From Dactylorhiza incarnata (lineage: Eukaryota; Streptophyta; Magnoliopsida; Asparagales; Orchidaceae), in contig JAWHQI010000229.1 in NCBI GenBank assembly GCA_033032865.1, forward strand, positions 2,875,001 through 2,939,000: DNA of 64,000 bases, read 5' to 3'. Position 1 is the first letter of the stretch. Every line of letters begins with the position of its first letter. Below, piece after piece: positions 41,409 to 51,130 of this stretch. A program made the position numbers and the translations under genes. The notes under the pieces are model-generated. The model was not told where the DNA came from and ran no database searches. It saw nothing but the letters and a program-made list of their open reading frames with translations.

Positions 41409-43327
41409 ATGGGTGGTGATGCGGAAGGCAGGGCCAGGTGCGCCAGCGCGTTCGCCAACCACACCTTCGATTCATGCGACCTCTCCGACGAGGCTTACTT
41501 GACTGCGGTCGCGGATTACATCCCGCCTGGGTTCGAGGCGCGAAAGCCCAGGCCGGACGAGCGCCTAAACTCCATCTCGCCCTGTGCTCTCGCGATCCCG
41601 CTAGAGCACTTCGAGGTGGGGTTTCGCCTTCCCATCTGGCCGGAACTCCGCCAGACCTTTAGGTATTACGAAGTCGTGCCCGGCCAGCTCAACCCCAACT
41701 CCATCGCCATGCTGGTCGGGTACGCGAGCTACCTGCGAGAAGAGGGGATCGAGTTCTCGCTCCCCGTCTTCCGCAAGCTCTACACCTTTCGCTGTACCAA
41801 CGGCATCTCATTCTTCTCGGGTCTGAACCCGCTCAAGCACTACGGGCTCCCGAATAAGAACCACGACTGGGTTCGGCGCTTCCTCTTCGTCAGCGGGAAC
41901 CTGGAAAATACACTTCTCGCCCCAGTGCAGGAGGAGTCAACCTTCCGCCCCCCGACCCTAGGGGGGCACGAGGCCAAACTCCACCAATACATCTTGGAGC
42001 ACGGGATGGACCTCGTCTATCTCCGGCGAAACGTCAACTCGCTCCCGCTCATTCCGCAGGGCGAGGGTAAGTTTTTGGGACTTCGTTCGTTTCGGTCTTG
42101 TGACTCTTATACCATTCGCTAAATTATTCGCAATATTGTGCAGGCGTGCGTAGCTTCCCCCTTCATCCGCCTCGTCCCTCCGGGGCTTCCGTGTCCTTCG
42201 CACAGGCCGCAGCGGATGCCTGTCGGTAGGAACCCTCCTCCTCCAAGCCTAGCGGAAAGAAGCGGAAACCTGGGGCGCTGACCTCCTCTTCTTCCAAGAA
42301 ATCAAAGAATCCCCCCTCCGCCAAGGGGAAGGGGGTCTTGGACGAGACCCTAGGGGCGAGTGCTCAGACTCAAACCCCGGGGGTGGGTGCGCCAGACGAG
42401 ACCACCCTTCGCGCGGGATCGTCGTTGCCGCCGCCTCCATTGCCCAGGGACCACCGGAACTTCCCCAGCGGCGAGAAGTACGTGGACCCCTCAGGGGCTC
42501 CCCTGGTAAAGTGGGACAGGAACGTCAACAGGGTCTCGCTCTCCACCCTTCACCCATCGTGGATAGAGAGCGACCTCGCCAGTGGTGAGGCCTATGCCAT
42601 CGCGTATGCCCTCTACGGCCGGGAGGATGCTGAAGTCTATGATGCCGAGACGACTCAGGTTCTCGCCCATGAGACCGCCAGGGCCATGCTGCGGGCGCTC
42701 GAGCTCGCGCATATGTCTTCGCGCCGGAGCATCAAACTGACGCGGAGCTTGGCGGAGGTTGAGGAGTCCAGGACCGTCGTTTCTGCTGAGGCGCAGGAAC
42801 TCAGGACGAAGTTGGCAGCTGCGGAAGCTCTTCTCGCCAGCCGTCCCGTTGCAGAGGTATATATTTTCTCCCTCCCCGCGCGTGACCTGTTGCCGATTGG
42901 TGCACCTTCTTCTGACCACCTTTATTATTATTTTTAGGATACCACAGTTGCCGAGATGCTTCGTGCTCGGGTGGCTGGTCTTGAAGACGAAGTCCGGCTG
43001 GCTAAAGCCGAGGCCCAGCGGTCGCGAGAAGCCGAGGTCTCGGCACTCGCCTTGGGGAGTGGGGGGCACTTCTACCCCCACCACGAGCTGGAGCAATTAA
43101 TACAGGAGAACGCCCAGAGCGCCGTGAAGCACGCGCTGCAGGTGTTGCGGCAGGCTGGGTACCTGAAGGAAGAGGCCGAATGCCTCTCTGCCCGACAGGT
43201 CGTCCCCGAGCTCTTCATCCCGATCCCCTTCCCGGAAGATGAGGATGGCGAGCCGCGAGAAGACGCCCTCCTACCGGATTCAGGCGAGAGCGATAGGTCT
43301 TCTGGCGAGAAACCTGCCGACCCCTGA
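41409..43327 (+). CDS. Tat antisense gene B, Transposase_28-like protein, three exons
   Basis: Proposed exons 41409-42066, 42144-42856 and 42938-43327 (586 codons plus stop). Donors GAGG|GTAAGT and CAGAG|GTATAT, acceptors TTGTGCAG and TTATTTTTAG; phases 1 and 0 match. Exon 1 carries FEVGFRLPIWPELRQTFRYY, LNPNSIAMLVGYASYL and FRKLYTFRCTNGISFFSG, the pattern of the plant 'putative gypsy type transposon' family (Transposase_28). Exon 2 has a Lys-rich patch (SGKKRKPG, SKKSKN), a possible nuclear signal, and a coiled coil (SLAEVEESRTVVSAEAQELR). Exon 3 continues the coiled coil and ends acidic. An in-frame TAG at 42227-42229 interrupts exon 2; downstream codons remain open, so it looks like a recent nonsense change. 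Confidence 0.75.
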
Positions 43328-43770
43328 GATGGGCCCTGTGTTTTTTGTCGTCTTTTACTTAAAATCTTTTGAATGTAATCATGAACGGGGCGAGTGCCCT
43401 TGAAAGATATGTATATTGATCACGATTTTTGTGCTCTCCATTTTTGTGCTATCTCCACTTTTTTCTCATTTGCTGTTATGTCTCGCTAGGCTCGCTAGGA
43501 CGTTAATTCTTCCTCATTCGCCGCTATATCTCGCTAGGCTCATTAGGACGTTTAAGTTGTAGTGCGACTGTCCCGGCCACCTAGCGAATGCTCGAGGATG
43601 ACCTAGGCGTGTCGCCCCCCTTCGCTTCACGCTGCCTCCCCCACTCGCACTTCCTTACCATTCGCCCAAACCGGGGTTTCGCTTAGGTAGTCATGAAAGT
43701 GAAGTGAGGTCATATCTCCCGCGCATGGTCAATGCGAGTGCTCTTGAGGTCACCCTTTGAGAATTTTGAA
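43328..43770. other. 3' flank of antisense gene B
   Basis: Contains GAATGTAATCATGAACG and a duplicated phrase TCTCGCTAGGCTC(G/A)(C/T)TAGGACGTT at about 43483 and 43530. Probably the 3' untranslated and termination region; no canonical AATAAA was found. Confidence 0.4.
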
Positions 43771-44470
43771 CCTGCCACCGAGTGAGCCTTCGGACCTGCC
43801 AGCTAGATGAGAGCCTGGACAGCGGGTCTGCTCGGGGCCTTCTTTTCTTTCACATAGAACCTGCCTCCGAGTGAGCCTTCGGACCTGCCAGCTAGATGAG
43901 AGCCTGGACAGCGGGTCTGCTCGGGGCCACTTTCTCAACACCTTGGAACCTGCCACCGAGTGAGCCTTCGGACCTGCCAGCTAGATGAGAGCCTGGACAG
44001 CGGGTCTGCTCGGGGCCACTTTCTTTCACATAGAACCTGCCTCCGAGTGAGCCTTCGGACCTGCCAGCTAGATGAGAGCCTGGACAGCGGGTCTGCTCGG
44101 GGCCACTTTTCTTTCACATAGGACCTGCCTCCGAGTGAGCCTTCGGACCTGCCAGCTAGATGCGAGCCTGGACAGCGGGTCTGCTCGGGGCCACTTTTCT
44201 TTCACATAGGACCTGCCTCCGAGTGAGCCTTCGGACCTGCCAGCTAGATGCGAGCCTGGACAGCGGGTCTGCTCGGGGCCTTCTTTTCTTTCACATAGGA
44301 CCTGCCTCCGAGTGAGCCTTCGGACCTGCCAGCTAGATGAGAGCCTGGACAGCGGGTCCGCTCGGGGCCATTTTTCTTTCACATAGGACCTGCCTCCGAG
44401 TGAGCCTTCGGACCTGCCAGCTAGATGAGAGCCTGGACAGCGGGTCCGTTCGGGGCCATTTTTGGAGTGT
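43771..44470. repeat. 88-bp minisatellite, eight copies, in the Tat element
   Basis: CCTGCC(A/T)CCGAGTGAGCC starts units at 43771, 43860, 43949, 44036, 44124, 44212, 44301 and 44389 (period 87-89). Each unit contains GACCTGCCAGCTAGATG, GAGCCTGGACAGCGGGTC and GCTCGGGGCC. It lies between the 3' ends of the convergent integrase and antisense gene B. Frame changes between units argue against coding. Confidence 0.95.
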
Positions 44471-44560
44471 TCGGGGTTTTTCCTACAAGCTGCAGTATCA
44501 ATCTCAAACACATACGTTAACCAAAATATTCTTATTTCAAAACATTTTTATTACATAGTT

Positions 44561-45924
44561 TCAGGGATAGAAACGTTTAAGATCGTCACCACTCCATGTG
44601 TGGCTGAGAGGTTGGCCCTCCACATTCTGAAGGCGATACCCCCCAGACTTTAGTGCCTCTTCCACGACATAGGGGCCTTCCCAGTTGGGGTTGAGTTTTC
44701 CCACCGCGGCGGATCTTCCGGCCGCGTCGACCTTCTTGAGCACCAGATCTCCCTTCTCGAACTGCTTGACCCTGACGTGCTTATCGAAATACTTGGCCAT
44801 CCGTCGCTTGACCTCTTCTTGGCGAATGGCTGCCAGGTCCCGAGCTTCTTCGATGAGGTCGAGGGAGAGCCGCAACTCCACCTCGTTTTCGGCTCTCCAA
44901 CCTTCCTCTCCGCTTGCGGCGGCCTTTACCCGTGGTGTCATAACTTCGAACTCTATGGGGATGACGGCCTCGCAGCCGTGAGAGAGCTTGAAAGGGGTCT
45001 CTCCTGTGGCGGTGTTGGGGGTAGTTCTTAGGGCCCACAAGACCGATGGAAGTTGTTCCACCCAATTGCCCTTCAGATTTTCCACCTTCTTCTTGAGCAG
45101 GTTCACGATGACCTTGTTTGCCGCCTCCACCTGCCCGTTGCTCCGGGGATGGTGAACGGATGCAAACCTGAGGTCTATCCCCAGCTGGCCACAGAAGCTG
45201 ATGAACTCCTCGCTTGCGAACTGCGGACCATTATCCGTGACTATGGCCTGTGGAAGCCCATGTCGACAAATGATCTCCCCCCATACGAAGTTGCGGATTA
45301 CCTGGGAGGTGACCTTAGCCAACGCCTTAACCTCCAACCATTTTGAGAAGTAGTCAATCATTACTAAGAGAAACCTCCTCTGCCCACTAGCCTGGGGGAA
45401 GGGTCCTACCAGATCCATTCCCCATATGGCGAATGGCCAGGGCGCCGTGATACTCTTTAGCCTCTGAGCTGGCATGAGCTGAAGCGGGGCGAACATTTGG
45501 CACTTCTGGCACCTCTTGGCGAAGGCTGTCGCGTCTTTACTTAGGGTTGGCCAGAAGTACCCCTGCCTCATTATTCTTGCCTCCAACATCCTGCTCCCCG
45601 GGTGGCTGCCACACTCGCCGGAGTGGACTTCTTCCAAGATCCTTGGGACCTCCTCCTCTGAAACGCATCGGGCCAGGAGGCCCGAGAGGGTCTTCCGATA
45701 CAAGTCCCCCTCGTGGAGCACGTAGTAGGCGGACTTATATCGGAAGCGCCTCTGGTCCGGAACCTCCTCCAGAAACTTTCCTGTTGCAAGGAAGGTGACG
45801 AAGGGATCCTTCCAGGAGGGCCGCTTCTCCACTTCCATTAGTTCTCCCTCCTCAATTGAAGGGCGGAATAGGTCCGTCAGGGTCCCCCCGGATCGAGGAC
45901 CGGATTTAGCCAACCGATCCGCCG
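44561..45924 (-). CDS. Tat pol: integrase
   Basis: Inserts the cDNA into the genome. The minus-strand frame encodes the zinc-binding HHCC domain (EVHSGECGSHPGSRM ... CQKCQ), the catalytic core with WGMDLVGPFP, VTDNGPQF and SNGQVEAANK supplying D, D and E, and a GPY/F-type C-terminus (NWEGPYVVEEALKSGGYRL). No chromodomain follows, as expected for Tat. It is out of frame with the upstream RNase H because of one extra base in a four-G run at 45924-45927 (plus strand), so it would not be translated from this copy as assembled unless frameshifting occurs. Confidence 0.93.
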
Positions 45925-48635
45925 GGGTGCTCGATCTCCTCCCGAGGGACGTGCCGGATGGAGAAAGTTTTGAACGTTCCCACGAGACCTCTCACTTTGG
46001 CCAAGTACCTTATGAGCGCAGGCTCCCTCGTCTCGAACTCTCCCCTGATTTGAGAGGCTATTACCATTGAGTCGGTGAGGACCTCCACATCATGGACACC
46101 GAGCTCCTGGGCCAACCGTAGACTGGCGATCACCGCCTCATACTCCGCCTGGTTGTTGGTGATTGGGAAGTGTATCACTAGTGTCTGCTCGATCTTTACT
46201 CCTTGGGGACTCTCCAGCACCACCCCTCCTCCGAGGGAACTCTTGCTCGAAGCCCCGTCTACCAGCAGCTTCCACGGAACGTGATGAGGGGCTCCATCTT
46301 CCTTCATCTCGGCCACATAATCTGCCATGAAATCAGCCACCACCTGCGCCTTCATGGATAGTCGAGGGACGAAGGTAATGTTGAATTCACTTAGCTCTAT
46401 CGACCATTTTGCGAGCCTTCCCGAGTGTTCCACTCCTTCGAAGATCTGGCGGAGAGGGTGGTCCGTCACCACTTGAATTGAATGGGCCTGGAAGTATGGC
46501 CTGAGCTTCCTTGCTGCGACGACCAGAGCAAAGGCCAACTTCTCCAAAATCGGGTATCTGAGCTCTGCTTCCCTCAGGACCCTGCTCACGTAGTAAACGG
46601 GCAGCTGCTTCTTGCCTTCCTCCCGAACCAGGACGGAGCTTACGGCCTCTGTCCCGACCCCGAGATATAGATATAGATCCTCCCCCTCTTTGGGACCTTG
46701 GAGCAGCGGAGCCTTGGTGAGTTGGCTCTTCAAGGCCTGGAAGGCCTCCTCGCATTCTTTTGTCCATTCAAACTTCTGGTTACCTCGTAACGTTTTGAAA
46801 AAGGGGGAGCATTTCTCCCCGGCTCGGGAGAGGAACCTGCTCAGCCCTGCGAGCCTTCCGGTCAAGCGCTGAACATCCTTGGCGTTCCGTGGCGACCCCA
46901 GCTCCATTATGGCCTTCACCTTGTCCGGGTTAGGTTCTACCCCCCAAGGGGTGAGAAGATGCCCCAGGAATTTCCCCTTACTGGCCCCGAACACACACTT
47001 CAGGGGGTTTAGGCGCATCTTGTATTTGCGTAGGGTGGCGAAGGTCTCCTCAAGGTCCTGGATGTGAGAGTTCACGCACTTGCTCTTCACCATAAGGTCA
47101 TCCACGTAGACCTCCAGGTTCCTTCCCCTTTGCTCCCTAAACACCCGGTCCATCATCTTCTGGTAGGTTGCTCCTGCATTTTTCAGCCCGAAGGGCATCA
47201 TCTTATAGCAGTAGCATCCCTCCCTGGTGATGAACGAGACGTTTTTGACGTCCGGGGGGTGCATCTTGATCTGGTGATAACCTGAAAAAGCATCCAAAAA
47301 ACTCATCACAGAAAAACCGACGGCTGAGTCAACCAGCGCGTCGATCCGAGGCAAGGGGTAGCAATCCTTAGGGCAGGCCTTATTTAATAATGAAAAATCC
47401 ACACACATACGCCAGCGGCCATCGGCCTTTTTTACCATTACGACGTTGGAGACCCAGCCTGGGTACTGGATCTCCGATACAAAACCTGCTTCGAGGAGTT
47501 TTGCCACCTCCTCGCGGATGGGTCCTTCGAGCTTGCTGGCGAAGGTCCTCCTCTTCTGCCGGATGGGACGGGCCTCCAGATCGAGGTTGAGACGATGGCA
47601 AGCCATGTCCGCCTCGATGCCTGGCATATCAGCTGCGCTCCATGCGAATACATCCACGTTCTTCTGGATGTACTCCAGCATCTTCATCCTGTCCTCCGGG
47701 CCGAGACTCCCGCTGATCCGCACCTCTTTCACCCTTCCCTCCTGGGTGAGGACCTCCATCTCCACCACCTCTTCTGCCGCCTCGAGCCGGGCTGGCTCTT
47801 CCCATTGGCCCTTTGCTTTTCGCCCTTCTATCCGGGTCTCTTCCTCTGCGACTCCTTCCGCCTCCACTGGCTCGACTTCCTGCTCCTCACGAGCGACCTC
47901 CATATTCTCCTCTCGGGCATCGCCCTCTCCCCCTACTTCTCTCTTCTCCACTTCTTCTCCTGGCCCATCCGGCCTCGCCATCTCCTCATCCATCTTCTCG
48001 GCATCCGCCATCCAAGAAATGGTGTTGACGGCAGTCACATAGCACTGCCTTGCCACCTTAGCATCTCCTCGGACGCGGACCTGGACTCCTCCACTATGGA
48101 GCTTTAAGCACTGATGGTACGATGAGGGCACGCACCGGAAGGCGCTGATGAGGGGTCGTCCGAAAATGGCGTTATAGCTGCTCGGAGCGTCCACAATGAC
48201 GAACCGGCAGTTTCTTGGGACTCCTCCTAGCATCACCTGGAGACCAACACCTCCCTCGACCTCCTTCCGCTCTCCTGAGAAACCAAACAGCGGTCCGTCG
48301 GAGGCCTGCACCCTCTTCTTTTCCACCTCCATTGCGTCGAAGGCCTTCTTGAAGATCACGTTCACTGAGCTCCCGTTATCTACCAGGATCCGGGAGACCG
48401 TGAAATTTTCAATCGCCGTCTGAATCACCAGGGCGTCGCAGAATGGATCCTCATAATCTGGCATGTCTTCCGAGGAGAAGGTGAGCTTCTCTGAGGGGGG
48501 TGGGGTCTGGGAAGTCGACGCGACGTCCCTTCGGAACATCGCCTGGAAGCTCCTCTTGCGAGAGGCCTCTATCCCAACCCCTCCATGAATCACCCTGATT
48601 CCCCCCTGGTTCTTGTATCCGCCCTGTCCTCGCAT
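45906..48635 (-). CDS. Tat pol: protease, reverse transcriptase, RNase H and second RNase H
   Basis: Protease with ILVDNGSSVNVIF (DNG in place of DSG/DTG, a Tat-type variant) at about residues 85-97. A long acidic Glu-rich linker follows (about 215-310), then RT with VVMVKKADGRWRMCVDF, GLKNAGATYQKMM and catalytic EVYVDDLMVKSK. RNase H 1 has YYVSRVLREAELRY and VVTDHPLRQI. The C-terminal archaeal-type RNase H has LLVDGASSKSSLGGG, TNNQAEYEAVIASL and VLTDSMVIASQI. Dual RNase H domains are the published hallmark of the Tat clade. The frame ends early at 45906 because of a one-base indel just before the integrase. Confidence 0.95.
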   Translation of the reverse strand: MRGQGGYKNQGGIRVIHGGVGIEASRKRSFQAMFRRDVASTSQTPPPSEKLTFSSEDMPDYEDPFCDALVIQTAIENFTVSRILVDNGSSVNVIFKKAFDAMEVEKKRVQASDGPLFGFSGERKEVEGGVGLQVMLGGVPRNCRFVIVDAPSSYNAIFGRPLISAFRCVPSSYHQCLKLHSGGVQVRVRGDAKVARQCYVTAVNTISWMADAEKMDEEMARPDGPGEEVEKREVGGEGDAREENMEVAREEQEVEPVEAEGVAEEETRIEGRKAKGQWEEPARLEAAEEVVEMEVLTQEGRVKEVRISGSLGPEDRMKMLEYIQKNVDVFAWSAADMPGIEADMACHRLNLDLEARPIRQKRRTFASKLEGPIREEVAKLLEAGFVSEIQYPGWVSNVVMVKKADGRWRMCVDFSLLNKACPKDCYPLPRIDALVDSAVGFSVMSFLDAFSGYHQIKMHPPDVKNVSFITREGCYCYKMMPFGLKNAGATYQKMMDRVFREQRGRNLEVYVDDLMVKSKCVNSHIQDLEETFATLRKYKMRLNPLKCVFGASKGKFLGHLLTPWGVEPNPDKVKAIMELGSPRNAKDVQRLTGRLAGLSRFLSRAGEKCSPFFKTLRGNQKFEWTKECEEAFQALKSQLTKAPLLQGPKEGEDLYLYLGVGTEAVSSVLVREEGKKQLPVYYVSRVLREAELRYPILEKLAFALVVAARKLRPYFQAHSIQVVTDHPLRQIFEGVEHSGRLAKWSIELSEFNITFVPRLSMKAQVVADFMADYVAEMKEDGAPHHVPWKLLVDGASSKSSLGGGVVLESPQGVKIEQTLVIHFPITNNQAEYEAVIASLRLAQELGVHDVEVLTDSMVIASQIRGEFETREPALIRYLAKVRGLVGTFKTFSIRHVPREEIEHPGGSVG

Positions 48636-49699
48636 CGGTCTTCTTCCGCCTCCGGGAGCATTTCCTCGATCCTGGCCTGCTGCCGCCGTGGCTGACCTCT
48701 CTCTCTCATCTCTAAGAATTCTGGGCAGGTGGCGGTCGCGTGACCTTCTTCCTGATGAAAGTCACAATAAGGCAACGCCACCCTGCCCCCTCTCCCTGCT
48801 CTTCCTCTTCCTCCTCTTGCTCCTCTGCCTCCTCTTCCTCGGCCTACTGCCATAGCTTGCTCCCTTGGGGGGTGAGGGGGTCTGGGACCCTGCCTCCACC
48901 CCGGATTCATTCCTCCCGCTTCTCTTCCTTGGTACCCCTCTTCCTGACCTCTCGCCGGTCCTTCCTGGTGCCTCCAGCCCAACCTGTTGTTGGGCTCCTG
49001 ATTCCTCGAATTCCGAGGCGGTCTTTCGAACCCTTGACCCCTGGGTTCATCTCGCCTTCTTCCTTCCTGCTGCCTCACCTCGGGCTCGCTCATTTTTGCC
49101 AACCTCCTGTAGAACTCTGGATTGGCCGCCTCTCCTTCAATCTCTTCTGCTGCTCGCTCCATCAATTCTTCAAAGGATGAAGGAGGCCTTCTTTTCAGGT
49201 CCATCTTGAAGAACCCGTCTCGCAACCCTACGATGAACGCCATCTGGAGGGCGAATCCCGGCACCTCCTGCACGAGGTGTATCTCCTCCTGGAATCTATC
49301 CACGTAATGTGTCAGGGACTCTCCCTCCCTCTGCCTGATCTTGAAGAGAGCCTCCGCATCCTTCTTCCTCTTTTTTGACGTCGAGAAGCGCAGCCGAAAG
49401 CCTCGGCGCAGATCATCAAACGTGTAGATGGAACCCGCGGAAAGCTGGTGGAACCAGTCCCTTGCTTTCTCCTTCAGGGTGGTTGCGAAGAGTCGGCATT
49501 GAAAAGCATCCGACATGGGAAGGATTGATGTCATGTCCTCAAACCACTGCAGGTGCACGACTGGATCCTCCTTGCCGGTGTAGTAGGACATCTCCGGCCC
49601 ACGAAACCCCTCTGGCACTGGGGCCGAGAGGATCATCTCGCAAAAGGGGCTTCCTTCCCCTGCTCGGCGAATGGTCTTCTCGCGCGGACCAACTCGCAC
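48590..49699 (-). CDS. Tat gag, core and C-terminal part
   Basis: Capsid/nucleocapsid precursor. Contains the retrotransposon gag domain (LQWFEDMTSILPMSDAFQ, CRLFATTLKEKARDWFHQL, FRLRFSTSKKRKKDAEAL, LTHYVDRFQEEIH), then an Arg/Gly-rich basic region and a CX2H-type finger (YCDFHQEEGHATATC). The listed start is a GTG preceded by a TGA two codons upstream, so the true start lies in another frame to the right. Gag overlaps the pol frame by 46 bases; whether that is a natural frameshift site cannot be told from one copy. Confidence 0.9.
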   Translation of the reverse strand: MRVGPREKTIRRAGEGSPFCEMILSAPVPEGFRGPEMSYYTGKEDPVVHLQWFEDMTSILPMSDAFQCRLFATTLKEKARDWFHQLSAGSIYTFDDLRRGFRLRFSTSKKRKKDAEALFKIRQREGESLTHYVDRFQEEIHLVQEVPGFALQMAFIVGLRDGFFKMDLKRRPPSSFEELMERAAEEIEGEAANPEFYRRLAKMSEPEVRQQEGRRRDEPRGQGFERPPRNSRNQEPNNRLGWRHQEGPARGQEEGYQGREAGGMNPGWRQGPRPPHPPREQAMAVGRGRGGRGARGGRGRAGRGGRVALPYCDFHQEEGHATATCPEFLEMRERGQPRRQQARIEEMLPEAEEDRCEDRADTRTRGESG

Positions 49700-49977
49700 A
49701 CCTCAGCACTCGCCGGACTGCTGAACAGCTGCCGCCCCGGGAGATCTCGCGCACTTCCTTCTGCTGGCACCTCCTTCCCCGGCCGCTGCCCCGGTGCGTT
49801 CTCGCCGATCTGCAGGGGTGGAACCACGGGGACTGCCGGGGTCTCGCACTCGCTCCTTGCTGCGAGAACTGTCTGCAGGACTTCTTGCTTGAACTTCTCA
49901 AACATCTCCAGCCACTCTCCTGTCGCGGGTGGCTGCGAGTGACCTGAGTCAGAACCATTCCCCCCATCTCCTGTCAT
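49633..49977 (-). pseudogene. Tat gag N-terminus, frameshifted from the core
   Basis: Starts at ATG 49977 (MTGDGGNGSDSGHS), followed by the helical EWLEMFEKFKQEVLQTVLAA and a Pro-rich segment, then runs out of frame at 49633. The gag core begins in another frame at about 49700, so an indel lies between roughly 49660 and 49700. Confidence 0.7.
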
Positions 49978-50035
49978 CGAACCTAATTCAAGATTTTCCT
50001 TCACCGGCTACGGTCCACGCTCACCGCATCAAAAA
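49978..50035 (-). other. Tat 5' leader with unresolved primer-binding site
   Basis: Only 58 bases separate the 5' LTR from the gag ATG. The minus strand next to the LTR reads TTTTTGATGCGGTGAGCG, which is not an iMet complement. TGGACCGTAGCCGGTG, 18 bases in, starts with TGG and is the only candidate seen. Confidence 0.4.
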
Positions 50036-50714
50036 TGTTGAAACCTTCAACAGGTCTCTCGAGTTCGGACCCACTGGGGGTGTAGCCGATGCTTACTTCT
50101 CCCTCACTAGACTCTCTGGACGGTGGATGTGAGAATATGAATAGACCCAAGGCTGAAGCAAGGAGGTCCCGCCACACACCCGGAAGATCTTAGAGAGCTT
50201 CCCCTCCCAAACCAGAGCTCCACCGGGCACCTTGGAGGGCACTAGCAGCCGACCAAAAACTAGCCTGGAGGAGAGGATTCTCTAAAATCGGATCTCCTCC
50301 AAGGTGCCCTTAAGGGTCTATTTATAGATTTTTCTAGGCTGGTCTGCAAATAACATGAATCCGCCTTTTAATTTTACTAACAGCACCCCAAATTGGTCTG
50401 CTAACAGCCTAACTCCGCTGTTCCGAAGGGCTATTTGCAGCCCACCAGGGGTATTAGGGTCATTTTCCCCTCAAATCATCCTGGGCGAGTGATCCGTGAG
50501 GGCACCACTCGCTGGGCACCCGCCTAGCTGGGCGAGTGCCCATGCTTCCGGGCGAGTGGTCCGTGAGAGCACCACTCGCCTAGCTCCTTCTCTTCTGCAC
50601 CTTACCCCCACCTAACCGGGGGTACTTCCACCTCCTAGCCGGGGCGAATGATCGGGCTGACCCAGGTCTCGCCACTTGGCTTGAGGGGCCCACTCGGCGA
50701 ATACGGGTTGTACA
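50036..50714 (-). repeat. Tat element 5' LTR (679 bp)
   Basis: Identical in length to the 3' LTR and differing at seven positions. Minus-strand TATAAATA at 50319-50326 is the promoter candidate for gag-pol. Confidence 0.95.
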
Positions 50715-50719
50715 ATCCA

Positions 50720-51130
50720 AGTTTGATTCCCCTTGATTTCCACTCCTAGCAAGTGGAATCAAAACCAATGGTTCAGTCAAGGATCAAGTATGTTCATGCA
50801 ATATGTGGTTTCCATAGGTTTCAGTTGCTTCCACCGTGTTTCTGCCAGATACAAGTGTGGGTTAACTGCCATGATGGCTTCACGTGTTTGAATATGCTCT
50901 TGGTGCACGATATCTGATGATGTTGAAAAAAATTGGTTTGAGGGAGGGAGATGACTGTTAGCGAAGTGGATGGCTCTCACGTTTTATTGAGGCACGCGAG
51001 AACATGATTTAATCAACATTGGATAAGTAAAATAATAGATGGTATAGAAATACCATGTGGTTGGTACTCATCCATGGGGTTAAGCTATGGAGTTGAGTAT
51101 AAGGTTAATCACTGGTGTATCTCATCCAAC
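50720..51130. repeat. diverged duplicate of the Tat insertion site
   Basis: GGTATAGAAATACCATGTGG at 51036 and 38696 opens two similar stretches (roughly 75-80% identical), continuing to CATCCAA at 51127 and to the TSD ATCCA at 38779. The Tat element thus landed in one of two old tandem-like copies. Confidence 0.65.

Larger units (their letters stand above)
38779..50719 (-). mobile_element. Tat-lineage Ty3/Gypsy retrotransposon, 11.9 kb
   Basis: The element spans 38784-50714 between ATCCA TSDs at 38779-38783 and 50715-50719. The two 679-bp LTRs differ at seven positions (about 1%). Gag and pol are on the minus strand with the Gypsy order protease-RT-RNase H-integrase. A second, RNase H-like domain follows the first, a hallmark of the Tat clade. 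Between integrase and the 3' LTR lie an 88-bp minisatellite and two spliced genes on the opposite strand. Gag and pol have frame breaks, so this copy may depend on others. Confidence 0.95.

Noticed and set aside
43750..44511. Repeated peptide frames in the 88-bp array (up to 147 codons)
   Set aside because: Explained by tandem units of 87-89 bp; no start signal, and the frame depends on unit-length noise.
47438..48107. Plus-strand frames of 170-198 codons opposite the Tat pol linker
   Set aside because: Shadow of the Glu-rich pol linker (CTC/TCC runs give Ser/Pro); no TATA box or introns.
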